Positions 12,389 through 25,510 of a stretch of DNA of 64,000 bases are shown here, piece by piece. Each line of letters starts with the position of its first letter. Positions within the stretch are counted from its first letter, which is position 1. Origin of the DNA: Pinus tabuliformis (Eukaryota > Streptophyta > Pinopsida > Pinales > Pinaceae); assembly GCA_031772625.1 (NCBI GenBank), contig CM062812.1, forward strand, positions 734,363,714-734,427,713, read 5' to 3'. Made by a program: the position numbers and the translations under genes. Under the pieces are notes generated by a model that saw only the letters and a list, made by a program, of their open reading frames with translations, had not been told where the DNA came from and ran no database searches.

Positions 12389-15300
12389 TTCCTTGATGGA
12401 CTATTTAACCACTCGAAGGTTAATCCAAGTAATTATGGTCATTGGGAGGAATAAGAAGAAACCATCCCAAAAGATGAAAAATGATATCAATGGTTGTGAT
12501 TGTATAAGCAATGCCACAAATGTGTTAGAAGTGTAAGGAGATGTTGATGAAGAAGCAATATTATTGATCATGGATGGAGACGAGAAATAATACGTACCAT
12601 AACTTACTCTAGGAAGTAGATCACAAGAGACCATGGCTAGTTAGGGTTGACTTACCCTAGAGGGAATACCATTTTTGAATGACACATGTTATGTATTCTG
12701 GAAGCTGAGAATGGAAGCCTATTTAATGGATTTTGTTTAAATGTATGGTTATTTGTAAAGCATGTTGTAGAGAATGAATATTATATTGAAGAAAAGAAAG
12801 GTTATGTTTAAAGGATTATCAAATTTAGACTCTATTAGAGTGAGACATTGTGAGACTACAAAATAAATGCTAGATAAGTTGCATTGTCTATATCAAGGAG
12901 AAAATCGATAGGCACAAGTAAATATTGAAGATAATATCTCATCAAGTAATTAAGAATAAAATGATTGTACATTTAGTATTGATGAAGAAGGAGTTAAAAG
13001 TGAAATTGATCTTGGTTGTGAATTTGTTAGTATCACCAAGGAGATAGAGGAATATCTTGATGAGAAGTTCCATTTTAGAAGAAAAAACATCTTTTTTTTT
13101 TAAATAGATCAAGAGGATTTCAAAAATAAATCTATAGAAAAAGGAACAAATGAAAGAATATGAATATAAGGAACTTGAGAATGATGAATTAAGAAAATGT
13201 ATTCTTATCATGAGAACTAAACAAGACAAATAAAAAAGAGTAAAAATAGTAATGACTAGTCAGCTAAAAGAAAAATGAAGTCAATGTGAAATATTAGAAG
13301 TTGAGCTTGTTTATCTAAGAAATGATCAGAAAACAAGAAAAAATAGTTGAAATTTGGGAATATTTCCAAAGTATTGGATGACATTCTAAGTAATCAGATA
13401 TCTCCTCTCATTGACTAGACTAAGTTATGAAGGAAAGTTAAGAACGAAGAAGGATGGAGGTAAAGAAAAAATAAATGTTAATGTTGTTAGAGTTAGAGGT
13501 GGGCATCAAAAGTAGAAATGAATTATACAACAACGAAGAAAGGTAAGAAACAAAGATAGATATCAACAACAACAAAGAAATGGAACTATAAATTGGTAGC
13601 AGAAAGGAAAAGAAAATAATGTAAATAAGCATGAGGAAAAGTGGGAAACCTACATAAATCCACATAGTCAAGAGGGTTAGACAAGAAATCATCAAAAATT
13701 CAATATTTTTCAAAGGAAATGGAATCAAGGAATTAGAAGCTCTTCTCAAAATAAAAGTACTCCCAGGTATAAAATATTTTTCAATGGCTATTGTTTTTCT
13801 TGCAATAATTTTAGACACAAAACAAGAAAGTGTAGATGTTATGAAATAAATCAACATATGTTGAATAAAAGCAATAATAAAGAATTTAGGGTAGCCTGGA
13901 ATGGATATGTAATCAACAAAAAATATTATGCTGAGAATACTATTAGGAATTAGAGTTTCTTTATTTCTCTCTTAAATTGTGTTGAATGCTACAAGTGTGG
14001 AAATTATGGGGAAAAGTAGCTGAGTGTAGACATGGAAAGAAAATATCTCCCTCTCAAAATAATGTAAATTGAGGCACAAATCATGTTAAGAACAATAAAT
14101 AATATATTCATATTAGAAATAAACTCAACATGATAAAATGAGCAAGAAATTAACAGATATTTGATTTTTTAAATAAGGATAGTGAGGGTAAGATTAAAAG
14201 ATACAATCCCTTTTACCTCTTAATGAATCTCCCTGAAAATTTCATAAATTATAATCATGGAAATCAATAAAGTGGAAGCATAATCAATCCAATTAATTTT
14301 CGGATGCACATCAAGAAAAATGCAATTATGAAGATATGGAGAAGAAAGGAAGAATAACAAGAGAAGTGTGGTCTAGTACTGTGTGTTGAAGAAAATAATG
14401 ACCAATGGTATAATGATAGTAGATTTCTCATAATATTATAAGAGGCAATAGATTATTCATCTCATTCAAGAAAACCAATGGAGGTCATAGCATTCTTGGA
14501 CATATTACATCATCCAAAAGAATAGGAAAATCACTAGTTGGTCTTTTACAATAAAAAGGATAAAGCTCTTGTTGGTCATAGGTGTGAAGAACAATACTCT
14601 AAGTATAATTCAAATGGTGGATAGTGTAAATGGAGTCATATTTTATTCTAAAGGCTACAAAATAAGACAATAAGAAACAGGTAGATTGGTAGCAACAACA
14701 AGAAGGACCCCAAGCAATGTAAATGTCCATGATAAAGACAAGTTTGAAAAATGTAGTAACAAAGTATTATATCTTTTAGCTTATTAATAAAATAAAATCA
14801 AGGGATAGCAAGATCTCAATACAAAAATAGAAGATTGAAATTTTTGAGGGTGAGATACAAGAGAATAACTACAAAAGAGCACTGATTGAAGAGACCAACC
14901 CATAGGAATAACTAGCATGAAAAAGGAAAGAAGAAAGATGCGAGGTACTGTTAAGGAAAGTTGTATATCAAGAGAGTAGAAAGAAGGATGATTCATAAGC
15001 TCGAGGGGAGATACATAATTAGTAGTAGTGTGCATTATAATTTGGCTTCAGGAAGAGTTTATTACTCAAGCAAAACATGAAATGAAATATTTTCATTTCA
15101 TATCAAGTTTTCCTTACTTGATTTAAGAGGATGATATGATGAGTTTAAGAATTCATGAGTAAAGCAGACATTCAACATCATAGAATGGGAAGTTGCAAGA
15201 GAAATGAACAATTCATTATTATCTTTTTAAATCATGCTATGAAATGAGAAGGATTTGGATTTTGGAACAGACACTAGCGTGATTTCCACTTATCTGTCAA

Positions 15301-16090
15301 AATATTTTATTTATCAAGCATACTTGAGTTTAAATTAGTACAAAGGTACATTTCACATAAATGGTAACACATCATAAGACTTAGCTCAATCGAAAAATAA
15401 AGTTACATTGGAAATATTATCTACTCTTGATATCATGTTAAGGGGAGTATAGTGTGCTCATCTTATCCATTGAAGTAGCTTAATCACAAAAGGAGATGTC
15501 TATCTCAAGAAGGTAAAATTTCTAGGGGGAAAGAAAATATACTACTATGAATGTTTTCAATATTGTGTCAATTTGTATTTTTTTGGCTTAGTAGTGGTAG
15601 CCTCTTGTATGTTCAAAATGCCTTTCAAGGTGAGCATGTTCAAATTGGGGGATTAATAAGTGATTGCATCCCAAATCCATGCACCCATGATGCACCAAAA
15701 CGGAGAGTTAGCAAACATTAGAACAAAAATGGAGAAATGAAATATAGTTATCAATACATAGATGAATTGGATGATGTAGAGTGATAAACTTAGGTTTCCA
15801 TATAGCATGTGCATACAATAGCAATGGAGAAGTGAGAAAAATTTCAAGATACAAGTTGTCAATCCTAGGAAATATCATCGATAACATATTAGATTCTCTT
15901 AGGTGGAGAATGGTCATGGATAGAGTATCTAGGCCCCTTTCTATTGATTTCAAAGGGATATAATCATAAAACATTAACATTAAAAAAATGTAATGAAATA
16001 TGTTTATTGGTACATATATATTTAAGAAGAGCGCTATTATGTACTATTTCCATCAATGACTAACAATGCTTCACTTTTTTGCCATCAATT
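12389..16090 (+). pseudogene. Interior of the giant-LTR element: Copia gag and protease remnants
   Basis: Two CCHC-type zinc-knuckle traces typical of Copia gag are visible: CFSCNNFRHKTRKC near 13790-13835 and ECYKCGNYGEK near 13985-14015. Near 14440-14720 a stretch resembles the protease to pre-integrase region (FISFKKTNGGH-like, then TGRLVATTRRTPSNV). I found no secure integrase core, RT or RNase H in 14.8-16.1 kb. The coding content is worn beyond function and fossil in character; the element probably depended on others or lost its pol region long ago. Confidence 0.65.
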
Positions 16091-16107
16091 CCAAAGGGGG
16101 AGATTAT
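16091..16107 (+). other. Polypurine tract before the 3' LTR
   Basis: CCAAAGGGGGAGATTAT immediately precedes the TG of the right LTR. AAAGGGGGAGATT is a common polypurine form in plant Copia elements, and it fixes the 16108 boundary. Confidence 0.8.
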
Positions 16108-19100
16108 TGAGAAAAAAATTTCCATTTATGTCAGCGGTTAGTCATTTATGTGAAGCCCATGGGAAGTGTTGAAGAGGATGGAAATTGTTGGCCAATCTTG
16201 CCAAGGAGAATACAAACCTAAGGGGAACTTGTTGAGGATGTAACTGATGTGTTCCTATGTTTGGTGATAACTGAATGTATGGTATAATATCTTATCATTT
16301 AAGATATGTTGTTTGTAGGTAGGTTGTTCAAAAGGATAAGAAAATTTCTTGGTTTGATAGCTCTCTCAGAGACATTTCCAACAGTATATGACACTTATCA
16401 AAACTCCCAAGGATTCAGGAGAAAAAGGGATTTGAAGTGAAAGCATATTTTGTAGAAAGAGGAGGATCCAACAAACCTAGGGGCATATGGGAAATATGTG
16501 GTGTAAAGAAGTTTGTGCATGGAAGAAGACATCAAATTCATCTAGATTTATCTAGGATATCTCGGTACAATGGAAATCTGGACAATCTAGGGCACAAGAG
16601 GTTTGGCATGTTGAGGGGACACTAGATGTCATATCAATCCAAACTCATATGGGGAATAAGTATATCTAGGGTGGAAATACGTATAGGCATATGAGAGTGC
16701 ATGATCCATCCACTTTAGCAATGAATTAGATCCAAAAGATCGATTCCACAATAACTTTGTATATAGGCATCCACGATTCTGAGAATTCAGTAAAGGAAAA
16801 CATTGAAAAGTAGTAGAATATCATATTCCTCTCAATATAGGCTGATGACATGGTTAATGAAGTGGGAATAGTGACACATGGTATAATGTGATTATGAAAG
16901 GAAGATTATGCAGAAGTGCTTGGTTACAATGACATGGTTAGTGTGATGATGTGGTGCCTCAATAACATGATACGTGGTAGGTGTTTTTTTACCTTTAGTG
17001 TGGAAAAGTAGCCCACATTCAAGTGACACATGGCACTAGTCAGTGATAATTGTGTCGATTGATGAGATAAGTTAACAATGTGGAAAATCATTGGGATTCA
17101 TGGTCAAGGGATGTATTTGTAATGTTTCGTTGTGTTAATAATCTTTTGAAAAAATATTGGTGATAATCCCGTGGAACCAAACATGATTAAGTTCTAGTGT
17201 ATTCATGCATTAGGAAAATCCAAGCGTTCAATAATTTAGCATGTTAAGACAGGGCCCAGATATAGATTTGTGTCAAAAGTAAAGTGTTGAAATCTTGTGG
17301 TATCCAGGATTCAATCCTCCTGGCATAATTGTGCAGGTTCACTATTTATCACCCGAATACTGGATTGCACATTGAAATGAGGTAGAGCCAAAATTTTTAG
17401 ATGTGGTATAGAAGTCACATAGGATGACATGTGGCATAGTGTAGTTGGTCCAAATGAACACGACGAGAAAAGATGAGAGGTTTTGGGACCCAATTTGTAA
17501 AATAAAAAAATTTGAACCCCCCTCTATTAACTGTCTGACATATACGAGGGCTTGTAACTGATATAAACCATTTGTTTATATACAATTATTATATTTCTCA
17601 TAGAACGTAGAGGGGACATGACTAAGGTTTAACCACATAACTGACAAATTAGAAACCCCCCTACGCTAATCGTTAAGCACATGTGGGTGGGCTTCCCAAT
17701 GAATACAAATTGTTTGATTATACATGGTCTTAATTACAAGACAATGTGGACCATTGATTAGTGTTGGTGGTTAAAGAACTTGGCGTTCCATGATTTTGAC
17801 AATAAATGTATTTTGATGTTTTACCATAATTTTAGTGTTTTGGTGTTGGGATTAATTTTGGTGTATTTACACTCTTTATATGGAAATTTAGTTATCCATT
17901 GTTACTAAAAATTTGGCACTACATATTAAATAAATTTTGTAACCATTGAATTCCAAAAATCATGAATCTAAAGTTATTTAATTCCCAATAATTGTAAATG
18001 TGGAAGGACATAATTAATTAAGAGGGAACATAGAAGAAGAAACATATATAAGATGAATTTATTGATTGAGGAGTTATGAAGATAATAAAAGAGAGAGAAT
18101 TTATGCAGTGAACTATATTAAGTCGATTTGATAAGTGTTGATACATGATGTGAAAGAGAGTTGTATGTGAAGAAGAGTGTTATGCACATGACTTGTTCTA
18201 ATTGATTCAGTCAAATTACTTGATCTAATTGATACAATCAAATAGTAAATTAGTGTGGGAGAATACCATGGACTGATACCAAAGGTAAATAATGGACATA
18301 TCTACAAAATATAGGGAAGTAAATAATGGATTTTTGGTTGTCCCAATAGAGTTTTGAAAGGGGTTGGGTCTTGGAGAAGGCCAAGTTAGTGAATGGGAAA
18401 AACCATTCATGGCCATTCTGATAAGTAATAGAGACAAGAGGGTGAGAATGTGGTGTCGTAGGAGATGGTTGAGAAAGTAAATAGATTTGTTGTTGTAGAA
18501 CACATTGAAATAATGAGGGTAGAGAGGGACTGTGTATAGTTGAAGAAAGATGGGTTCGATAGAGGTTCCTTGAATCGATATGAATTTTGATCTAGGATCT
18601 AAAAATGTTTTTGATAGGTAAAATGAGAAGATTTGAGTGTTGATATTAGATATGAGGATTTTCTTAGCAAATATAAAAAGATATAATCTGATTTGAATAT
18701 GAGAAAATGTTATTTGAGTAGATCTAAAGAGGCTGTGAATAGAACTAGTTGTGAGAGGAGAGTTGCAAAGTAGAGGTGGAGAGAAAATGAGATGATGATA
18801 GTCTGAGGATGTTGGTTGTATATTTATATATATGGATGGTTAAGAGTTGAAGAAGTGTGAGCAAGAAATGTAATTCTAAAGATTAAAGTGATAGAGTATC
18901 GATAAATATAAGTTTAAAAATGGATGAAAAATGGATGTGCTAGAATCTGAAAGTGGGTGGTTGGAAATCAGGGAGTTGGTGCTTCGAGTTAGTTCTTGTA
19001 AAACAACTCGGGGGGAAGTTCCATCGACAACTGGGTTCTTTAAAATTAGGTAGTAGGTGCTTCCTTTTGGTTATTGCCAATAAACATAATGTAATGACAA

Positions 19101-19350
19101 GTTGGAGCTTGCACCTTCGTAAAGAACCAAAAGACGATTGATGGTTTTCTCTCTTGATGGGTTTCCATGTACATTTGATTTCTCTATATGTTATGTGTGT
19201 TTATGTCTTTTAATATTCTATTGTGTGATTCATACGTTTTTTACATGGTTAATTACTAAATGAATTGGAATATTGTATATTGGTAATAATCATTAAATTG
19301 GTCATAATGCCGATTCACCCCCACTTTCACTATTATGTTGCTCTCCAACA
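16108..19350 (+). repeat. 3' LTR of the giant-LTR Copia element
   Basis: Starts TGAGAAAAAAAT after the polypurine tract and ends CTCTCCAACA. It is collinear with the left repeat from end to end, with many small length differences. No supported gene lies within it. Confidence 0.78.
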
Positions 19351-20480
19351 CATTTTTGGAAAAATATAATAATAAAACCTCCCTTTTTACAATAATAAAT
19401 AAAAGGTTTCATGAAACATAGTTTTGAATATAAAAATCGTGCTTTTGTGAGGAAAAAAATTATGATGAGTAATAAAGTAAGAAATTTTTTTTTTGGAATT
19501 CATTGATTAGGTGAATTATTCAAAATATTTTTTATAACACTATTTTAACCAAACATTAAGTCTAACAATTGATACATCTCTAGTAAACAATAACTTCTCA
19601 ATATCATGCACTATGCATGGTACAACTTTTAAACTGTAGGGAATGCTAGCTCAAATTGCTCGATCATGGCTCACAGTATTGGCTAAGGTTAGTAGCACTC
19701 ACTCTTTAATTGAGTGAATGGTGTAGCTAGAGTTACAAGAGATGGTTATGGCTCTCCTTGCTAAAAAAATATGTGCAACCTTCTACTACACAATGTTGGT
19801 AGCGAGTAGTGATTTAGCCTCCAATGTTGTTATCATATGATTGACTCTTCTTTCTTACTACTCTAGGGGATAAATAAGATCAAACTAGCATAGATCCATA
19901 TTAACTCTAGATCTATCATGTGATGAGAGCGAACAAATACCTGTACGTGAATACCTTATTTTTATACTATAAAACTTGAGTAAATGTTTGTAACTCAACA
20001 GATTAGATCCCTCGTGATGCATGATATAATTTAAGATGGATCTATGTTGGTTCTGGATATGAGTAGTGAGATAAATTTTTAGTTGATCATCATTAGATAT
20101 ATTTATATGTATATGTTTCATACGAAATTTGATTCTTTCAAATTTACATCATCAATATAAATAATAACAAAGTAATAATGTTTAGTGAAGAAGAATTCAA
20201 ACAATAGAAAAATGATTAAGATATTGAATCCTTCTCAATCTACTCAAGGAGGATTACTCTTAATCTATCTTGTGAAGATTTTATTGTAGCGGCACAATAT
20301 GTATGAGACCAATATGTTGTTTTTAAATTTACCTAGCTTTCTCATTTTGTTGAGAATTTAGAGTGTTATTCAAAATTATATTTCAAGAAGAAAATGAGTA
20401 AACACATGAATAGATATAATGTAACACGGTTGAATGACTAAAAGTTACATTGGAATGAATGCATGTGCAAATAAATCAAC
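19351..20480. other. No recognisable gene
   Basis: AT-rich sequence in which I see no protein family or RNA gene. By position it could include the missing 5' leader or LTR of the minus-strand Copia fossil split by the giant-LTR element, but I could not find a primer site or LTR ends to support that. Confidence 0.5.
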
Positions 20481-21045
20481 TAATGTGTTGATTTTAGGGT
20501 ACATGTTGATTTCTTGATCCATTAGTTTAAGTATTCATGTCAATTTCTCACACATTGATTTTGATGTACAAGTCAATTTTTGTTTATGTTTTATTCAATT
20601 TCCAACTCATGGACTTTATTGTATATGTCAATATTTATGTCTATTTGGTATTGTTCAATTTTGTCTAGATGTCAATTTCTAACACATTGATTTTAGTGTA
20701 CATGTCAATTTTAATTTATATTCAAATTTTATGTTTATCAAATTTCAATTTCAAGTTTCTATTTAATTTCAATTTCTAAATCATTTATTTTAGCGTACAT
20801 GTCATTTTCTAGAATTGTTGATATAGAAATAATGAAAAATTCACACTGAAATCAATGCATTGATTTTAATGTACATGTCAGTTTCAATTTCTACATCTAT
20901 TTAAATGACAATTTTTGTTTAATGTAAATTTTTTGCTGTACTTCAATTTCTTTTGAAATTCTAATTCACTAATTTTAGTTTTCAAACCAATTTCTATATG
21001 TTTTGATCTAGAAATGATGAAAAATGAACATTGAAATCAAGTTTT
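20481..21045 (+). repeat. Degenerate tandem array with 'ttgattttagtgtacatgtc' core
   Basis: Near-copies of a roughly 30 bp core (attgattttagtgtacatgt followed by caatttct) recur at about 20486, 20552, 20607, 20683, 20782, 20859 and 20966, at irregular spacing of 55-125 bp. A longer block (gatatagaaataatgaaaaa... near 20818 and gatctagaaatgatgaaaaa near 21005) repeats about 187 bp apart, which suggests a higher-order unit. No open frame runs through it. Confidence 0.7.
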
Positions 21046-21311
21046 CTTAGAATGAGACAAATTTGTTAACTCATATGTCAATGTTTACATTTTTATTACA
21101 AAAGAGATATAAATGATACTTTGAATATTAATAGACTAACTGGTATTCATGGACTTTTATAGGATTGAGAGTACAAACAATGGTCATCTTCCTCTTCTCT
21201 ATCTCTATGTTTCTATTGCATTATTGTTAATCTGTGCAACCCAATGATTCATATTGGAAGATTATGTATAGAAAATAATGGCACTTTTTTATTCTAATTC
21301 CCCTTATCAAG
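21046..21311. other. Unassigned flank of the next Copia element
   Basis: AT-rich sequence between the degenerate array and the LTR that starts at 21312. Nothing recognisable is seen. Confidence 0.5.
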
Positions 21312-22211
21312 TGTTAGTTTGGAAGCTCATGGAAAAATTCCTTCCTTTGGACAATCTTCCTCATTAAGAAAGACCCCTTCTAGCCCCTGGAACAATTTAA
21401 TTTGGTTAAGGAAAAATGTATTTTTAAGGTGAAATCCCACACATGGACAAAAAACAAGCTGACTTTAAAGAGAAATGGGACATCCTTGGAAGAATTTAAG
21501 TATGAGACAAGTTAACCTCATTTGGAAATCATCATCAAGCATCTTATTTTATCTCTGTTCTTTTGATTGGTTCATACAGGTCTGAGATTTGTTCATAGAG
21601 GTTTGAAATTATAGCGTCTGAGCTCACATGTGTGGGGAGAAGAAACTGATTTTGAGCTGCAAGGTTGGATTGAGGAAATCTTTGCTACAATCACTTGCTT
21701 TATAGGTCTCTCCCTGTGCCTAGAGAGCTACAACTGCACTAATGATTACTGGGTCCCTGCAGCTATGACCTAAGATATTTTTTACTATTAACCACAAAAT
21801 TTAACCATTAACTGCAGGCTCGGAGACTTTGACTTTGATCAAATTTTTATATTGGGCACATCTCGTTGATATTATTTGGTTCATTTTTTAGATAGTCAAA
21901 GGATTGGCCTTGACTCTTGATTGGTGAACTGAAACATTCTACTCTCTCTTTGTTGAACATTTTATGACAATCTAATAAGAAGAATAATTTGAAAGGGTTT
22001 TCTCGCTTGTGGGTTTTTTCCCTGGTATTTGACCAATCATGATGTCTCTTGTTTCTGTTATTTATTGTGTTCCATTGTATATTGTTTTTACTTTTCTATC
22101 TGCAATTTCTATTGATCATTGGAAGATTAAATTGTTTTGGAACATTGCTAATTAGAGGTAAGAATTGGGCTAAAGTGATTGTAACAACATAAAACAATGG
22201 AAAATTAACAT
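21312..22211 (+). repeat. 5' LTR of the 21.3-33.2 kb Copia element
   Basis: TGTTAGTTTGG...AAATTAACA, 900 bp. It is collinear with 32352-33248 and, over most of its length, with 39250-40072 in segmental copy B. The primer-like TGGTGTTAGATTT follows at 22212. Confidence 0.88.
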
Positions 22212-22329
22212 GGTGTTAGATTTAAGGTGAAGACAAGACCAAGGAGACAAGAGAAATCATTCTTGAAATAAGCTGAAGGAGACTATTTCATCTGGTCAAT
22301 ATTTCTACCTCTTACCTCGTGGATTATGA

Positions 22330-23200
22330 GAAGTTGGGTGACTCATCATAATTTGATGCTTGGAAGATAAGGTTGGAAGTGAAATTGAATGAAAATGATG
22401 TGTTGGAATATGTGCAGGGAAAGGTTTCTAAGTCTCTGATGAATGCATCTGTTGCTATCAAATTCAAGTACAAGAAATGAGAGCCCTCATCATTCATTTC
22501 TCAAGATAGGAAGAGGAAAGGAAGATGAATAGCATCTGGTTGAAGATGGATTCCCCCTGATTCAATGTACTACAATAGAAGAGGAAATAGAATTGGATGA
22601 TTTAACTTCCACAAGCATGGTTACTAAGCTTGATATTTCCCAAAAAAGAGAAATAATTCAATACCCAACTACAACAACATTCAAGGCTTCAACAATAACA
22701 AATTCAATGATGAAAGAAGAGGATATGATTCAAGAATAAGAGATGATAAAAGAAGAAGGGATGATAAAAGGATAAGAGACACTCAAGATGATCAAGAAGA
22801 AGTCCATCATCCTCAAAAGAGGTCAAGGAACTCCAGGTATGAAAATAATGTTGTTGCTAGTAAATTTGAATATATTCATATTTTTTATCTTTATAGTTCT
22901 TACCCTCTAGATTTTTATAATAGTTCGTTGGTAGATAGTCATTTCTCTAGGTACAATGAATTCCCTAATCTGGTTGAGAGGGAGACTGATTTAAAAATCA
23001 TCCTTGGAGATAACTCTATTCATCCTATGAAGGGTTCTAGTTCTGTCAAATTTCATTTGGACTCTGGTGAATCCATTCTTCTTCATGACGTTATGTATGT
23101 TCCAGGACTAAAGAAGAATTTGGTATTCATATATGCTTTGGAAGAAAAATGGAGGGGTGTATCTTTCATCAAAGGAAAATTCCTCACATGTCCTATGTAA
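22330..23200 (+). pseudogene. Copia gag and protease region (fossil)
   Basis: Gag similarity is seen near 22330-22480 (DYEKLGDSS, AWKIRLEVKLNENDVLEYVQ), a form common in plant Copia gag. A charged Arg/Asp-rich stretch follows near 22700-22830. At 22928-23200 the retropepsin region is visible: LVERETDLKIILGDNSIHPM, then LHDVMYVPGLKKNLV. Known role: capsid formation and polyprotein cleavage. Fossil only; broken many times. Confidence 0.8.
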
Positions 23201-23279
23201 TCCAGCATGAGGGATGCTTTTACCTTGTGATTTAGAGTTGAAGGACTCTATAGGGCTAACAAAATACCTCTGTTATAAA

Positions 23280-24213
23280 TTACCCACAACATCAATCATC
23301 AAATTGAGCTATGGCATTGAATATTAGTACATCTACATTATGAATCCCTGCCGAAATTGAAGAATTTAGTCTCTGGGATGCCTGAAGTTCAACCTAGTTG
23401 TGATGGAGTATGCCTGAGGTGTGCCAATGGAAATAATACAAGCAGACCATTCACCTCTAACAAGAAAAAGACTGATGGAAGATGTGGATATACTAACTAA
23501 AACATAAGTATGAGGCTTTCGATATGTTCAAGGACTTCAAATTACTGATAGAAAATCGAAGAGGGAAGAAGATCAATGTCTTAAGGTCTCACAACTATGC
23601 AGAGTATAGATCAAATGAGTTTGTTGAATTTTGTAGGAATGCTAGAATCAAGAAGGAAATTATCATACCTTATAATCCTAAGCAGAATGGAGTGGATGAA
23701 AGAAATAACAATTTCATCATGGAAGTTGCCGAAACTATGCTGCATGATCAAAATTTACCAAAGTTCCTTTAGGGCAAAGCTACAAATATAACATTCTATG
23801 TTCAAAATAGTGTTCCTAATCAAGCTTTGGATAACAATACTCTTGAAGAAGTATTCATAGGTGTGAATCCTAACATTGGACATCTCAATATATTTGGTTT
23901 CCCATTATATTTCCCTCTACTGAAGGACAAGACAAACAAGCGAGAAGCTACCAGAAATAAAGGTAGTTTTGTTGGATATTGTGAAAATTCTAAAGCATTT
24001 AGAATATGTATCTATCCAATGGAAGATCATGTTCAACAGGGATGTAACTTTTGATGACGATGTTTCCCTTGGAAAGGAAATGGATGTTCCTCTGCCTCCT
24101 CCTGTTGAGAAGAGAGACGATGACATGGACCTAGTATAAGGTCCTTTTGTGCCAAAATCTAAGAAGGATATTGGTAATGTTCCCATGGAGACTATGGACC
24201 CCTTGGATGTTCT
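23280..24213 (+). pseudogene. Copia pre-integrase and integrase region (fossil)
   Basis: The pre-integrase zinc-binding module is visible near 23330-23470 (HYESLPKLKNLVSGMP-like, then CDGVCLRCANGN). The integrase core follows at 23520-23770 (MFKDFKLLIENRRGKKINVL, IIIPYNPKQNGVDERNN). Next comes the post-core module at 23830-24050 (HLNIFGFPLYFPLLKDKTNK, GSFVGYCENSKAFRI). The region ends where the nested minus-strand element begins. Confidence 0.82.
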
Positions 24214-25510
24214 TGTTGAAGAATCTAGGGAAAATAAGTGTAGTGCGATTATTCATTACTTTATAACAAATTGTGGAGTACTTTTACTTAGCTCAATATT
24301 CTTCTTATTATTATTAATGCATGTGTGTGAACTTCATCAAACTGCTACCAAAACATAAGAATAAGAACACAAGATGTTGACTCTTTTCCAGGGCCAAAAC
24401 CTCTCTTCTCTTGAGAGGAAAACGCTTTAGTAAATTTCTCTTATTGAAAACCCTTTAGTAAATTTCTCTTATTGAAGCTTATTATTGATGAATGCCAAAC
24501 CTTAGACCCCTAACTTGAATATCCTCCAAGTACAAGTCAATTCCTTCCGACACTTTGTTTCCTCGGCACTTCCTCTTTCCAACACTTTGACCTTCTTCTT
24601 TCGGCACTTCATTCTTTTTCAATTGACGATAAACCTTGTTATGCTTTCTCTAGCAGAGACACCTTTTGATAACTTCTTTTCTTGAGATGATGCCTTCCTT
24701 ATCTTCACCAACCAATCAACTTGAATGATTGTAATATGAGCATTGTTATATTAGAAGAGACAACCTCCTTTTCTATCGCATGTGTGACTATAATAGGCTT
24801 TAAAACAACCTTATTACCTTTGCTCTTCTTCCTTGCTTCTTCGCTTGAGTGGGAGGTACTTTAGATCTATGCTCTTAGCCCAAATGATGAGTTTTATGTG
24901 ACTGTGGTAGAGGGCTACTATAACATCATAGAGACCCTCTCATTCTTCATATGTATGACTATTTTCTACCCTAGAAAACAATCCTCTTGACTTTGGTTAT
25001 GTACCCTTCTCCTTCATTTCCCTTGGAACCCATTTTATTCATTATTTTATTGCCTCCTTTTGCTCGTTGATTTCAAAGCTATCTTGGTGCATTATATTGG
25101 AGTGGATAGCCTCTATATATAGAGAGGACTATCCCTACTTTTAGGTCGACTAGAAGGCCAACATGTTAACTGTTTGTAGGCTGACTTGTTGTGTAGACTT
25201 CAGATGGTTTCTATGGTTGTTTTGCATGCTTGAAGGAGCTTCTTTGATGGTGCCTTTGCATATGATAAGACTTGACTTTGTTTGGAGGTATTCTCTTGAA
25301 TTTAATACATAATGGTGTAACATGACCTTTAAGTTCTTCAACCTTTTTATTTTAACTATTTGACTTACCTATAGCACTTTAACTAGTGCTAGACCTATTT
25401 CAATGAGAAATCATTGACATATATTATAAAAGTAATATTTCTTTTCTTGATTAAGTACGAATATCAAAAGTACATTTATGAAGACTGACCTAGTTACATT
25501 TCCTTCAACA
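24214..25510 (-). repeat. 3' LTR of the nested gag-only element
   Basis: On the plus strand it reads TGTTGAAGAATC...TTCCTTCAACA, collinear with 28730-29947. About 1.3 kb. Confidence 0.85.

Larger units (their letters stand above)
9202..19350 (+). mobile_element. Degenerate Ty1/Copia element with giant (~3.2 kb) LTRs
   Basis: Two long direct repeats, 9202-12372 and 16108-19350, align along their whole length by eye: shared blocks include the 'actatttatcac' stretch near 10430/17340 and the 'aggggttg' stretch near 11430/18360. They flank a 3.7 kb interior. A Met-type primer site follows the left repeat and a polypurine tract precedes the right one. The interior keeps zinc knuckles and protease/pre-integrase traces of Copia type but no clear RT. 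It is broken many times. Sampled LTR stretches look roughly 70-75% identical by eye, with many indels, so it is ancient. Clean target-site duplications were not evident. Confidence 0.83.

Noticed and set aside
9197-19355. Target-site duplication around the giant-LTR element
   Set aside because: The flanking five bases are similar but not the same and are low-complexity, so they are not usable as evidence.
20481-21045. CRISPR-like array
   Set aside because: Spacing is irregular, repeats are diverged and AT-rich, and the context is a plant retrotransposon landscape.
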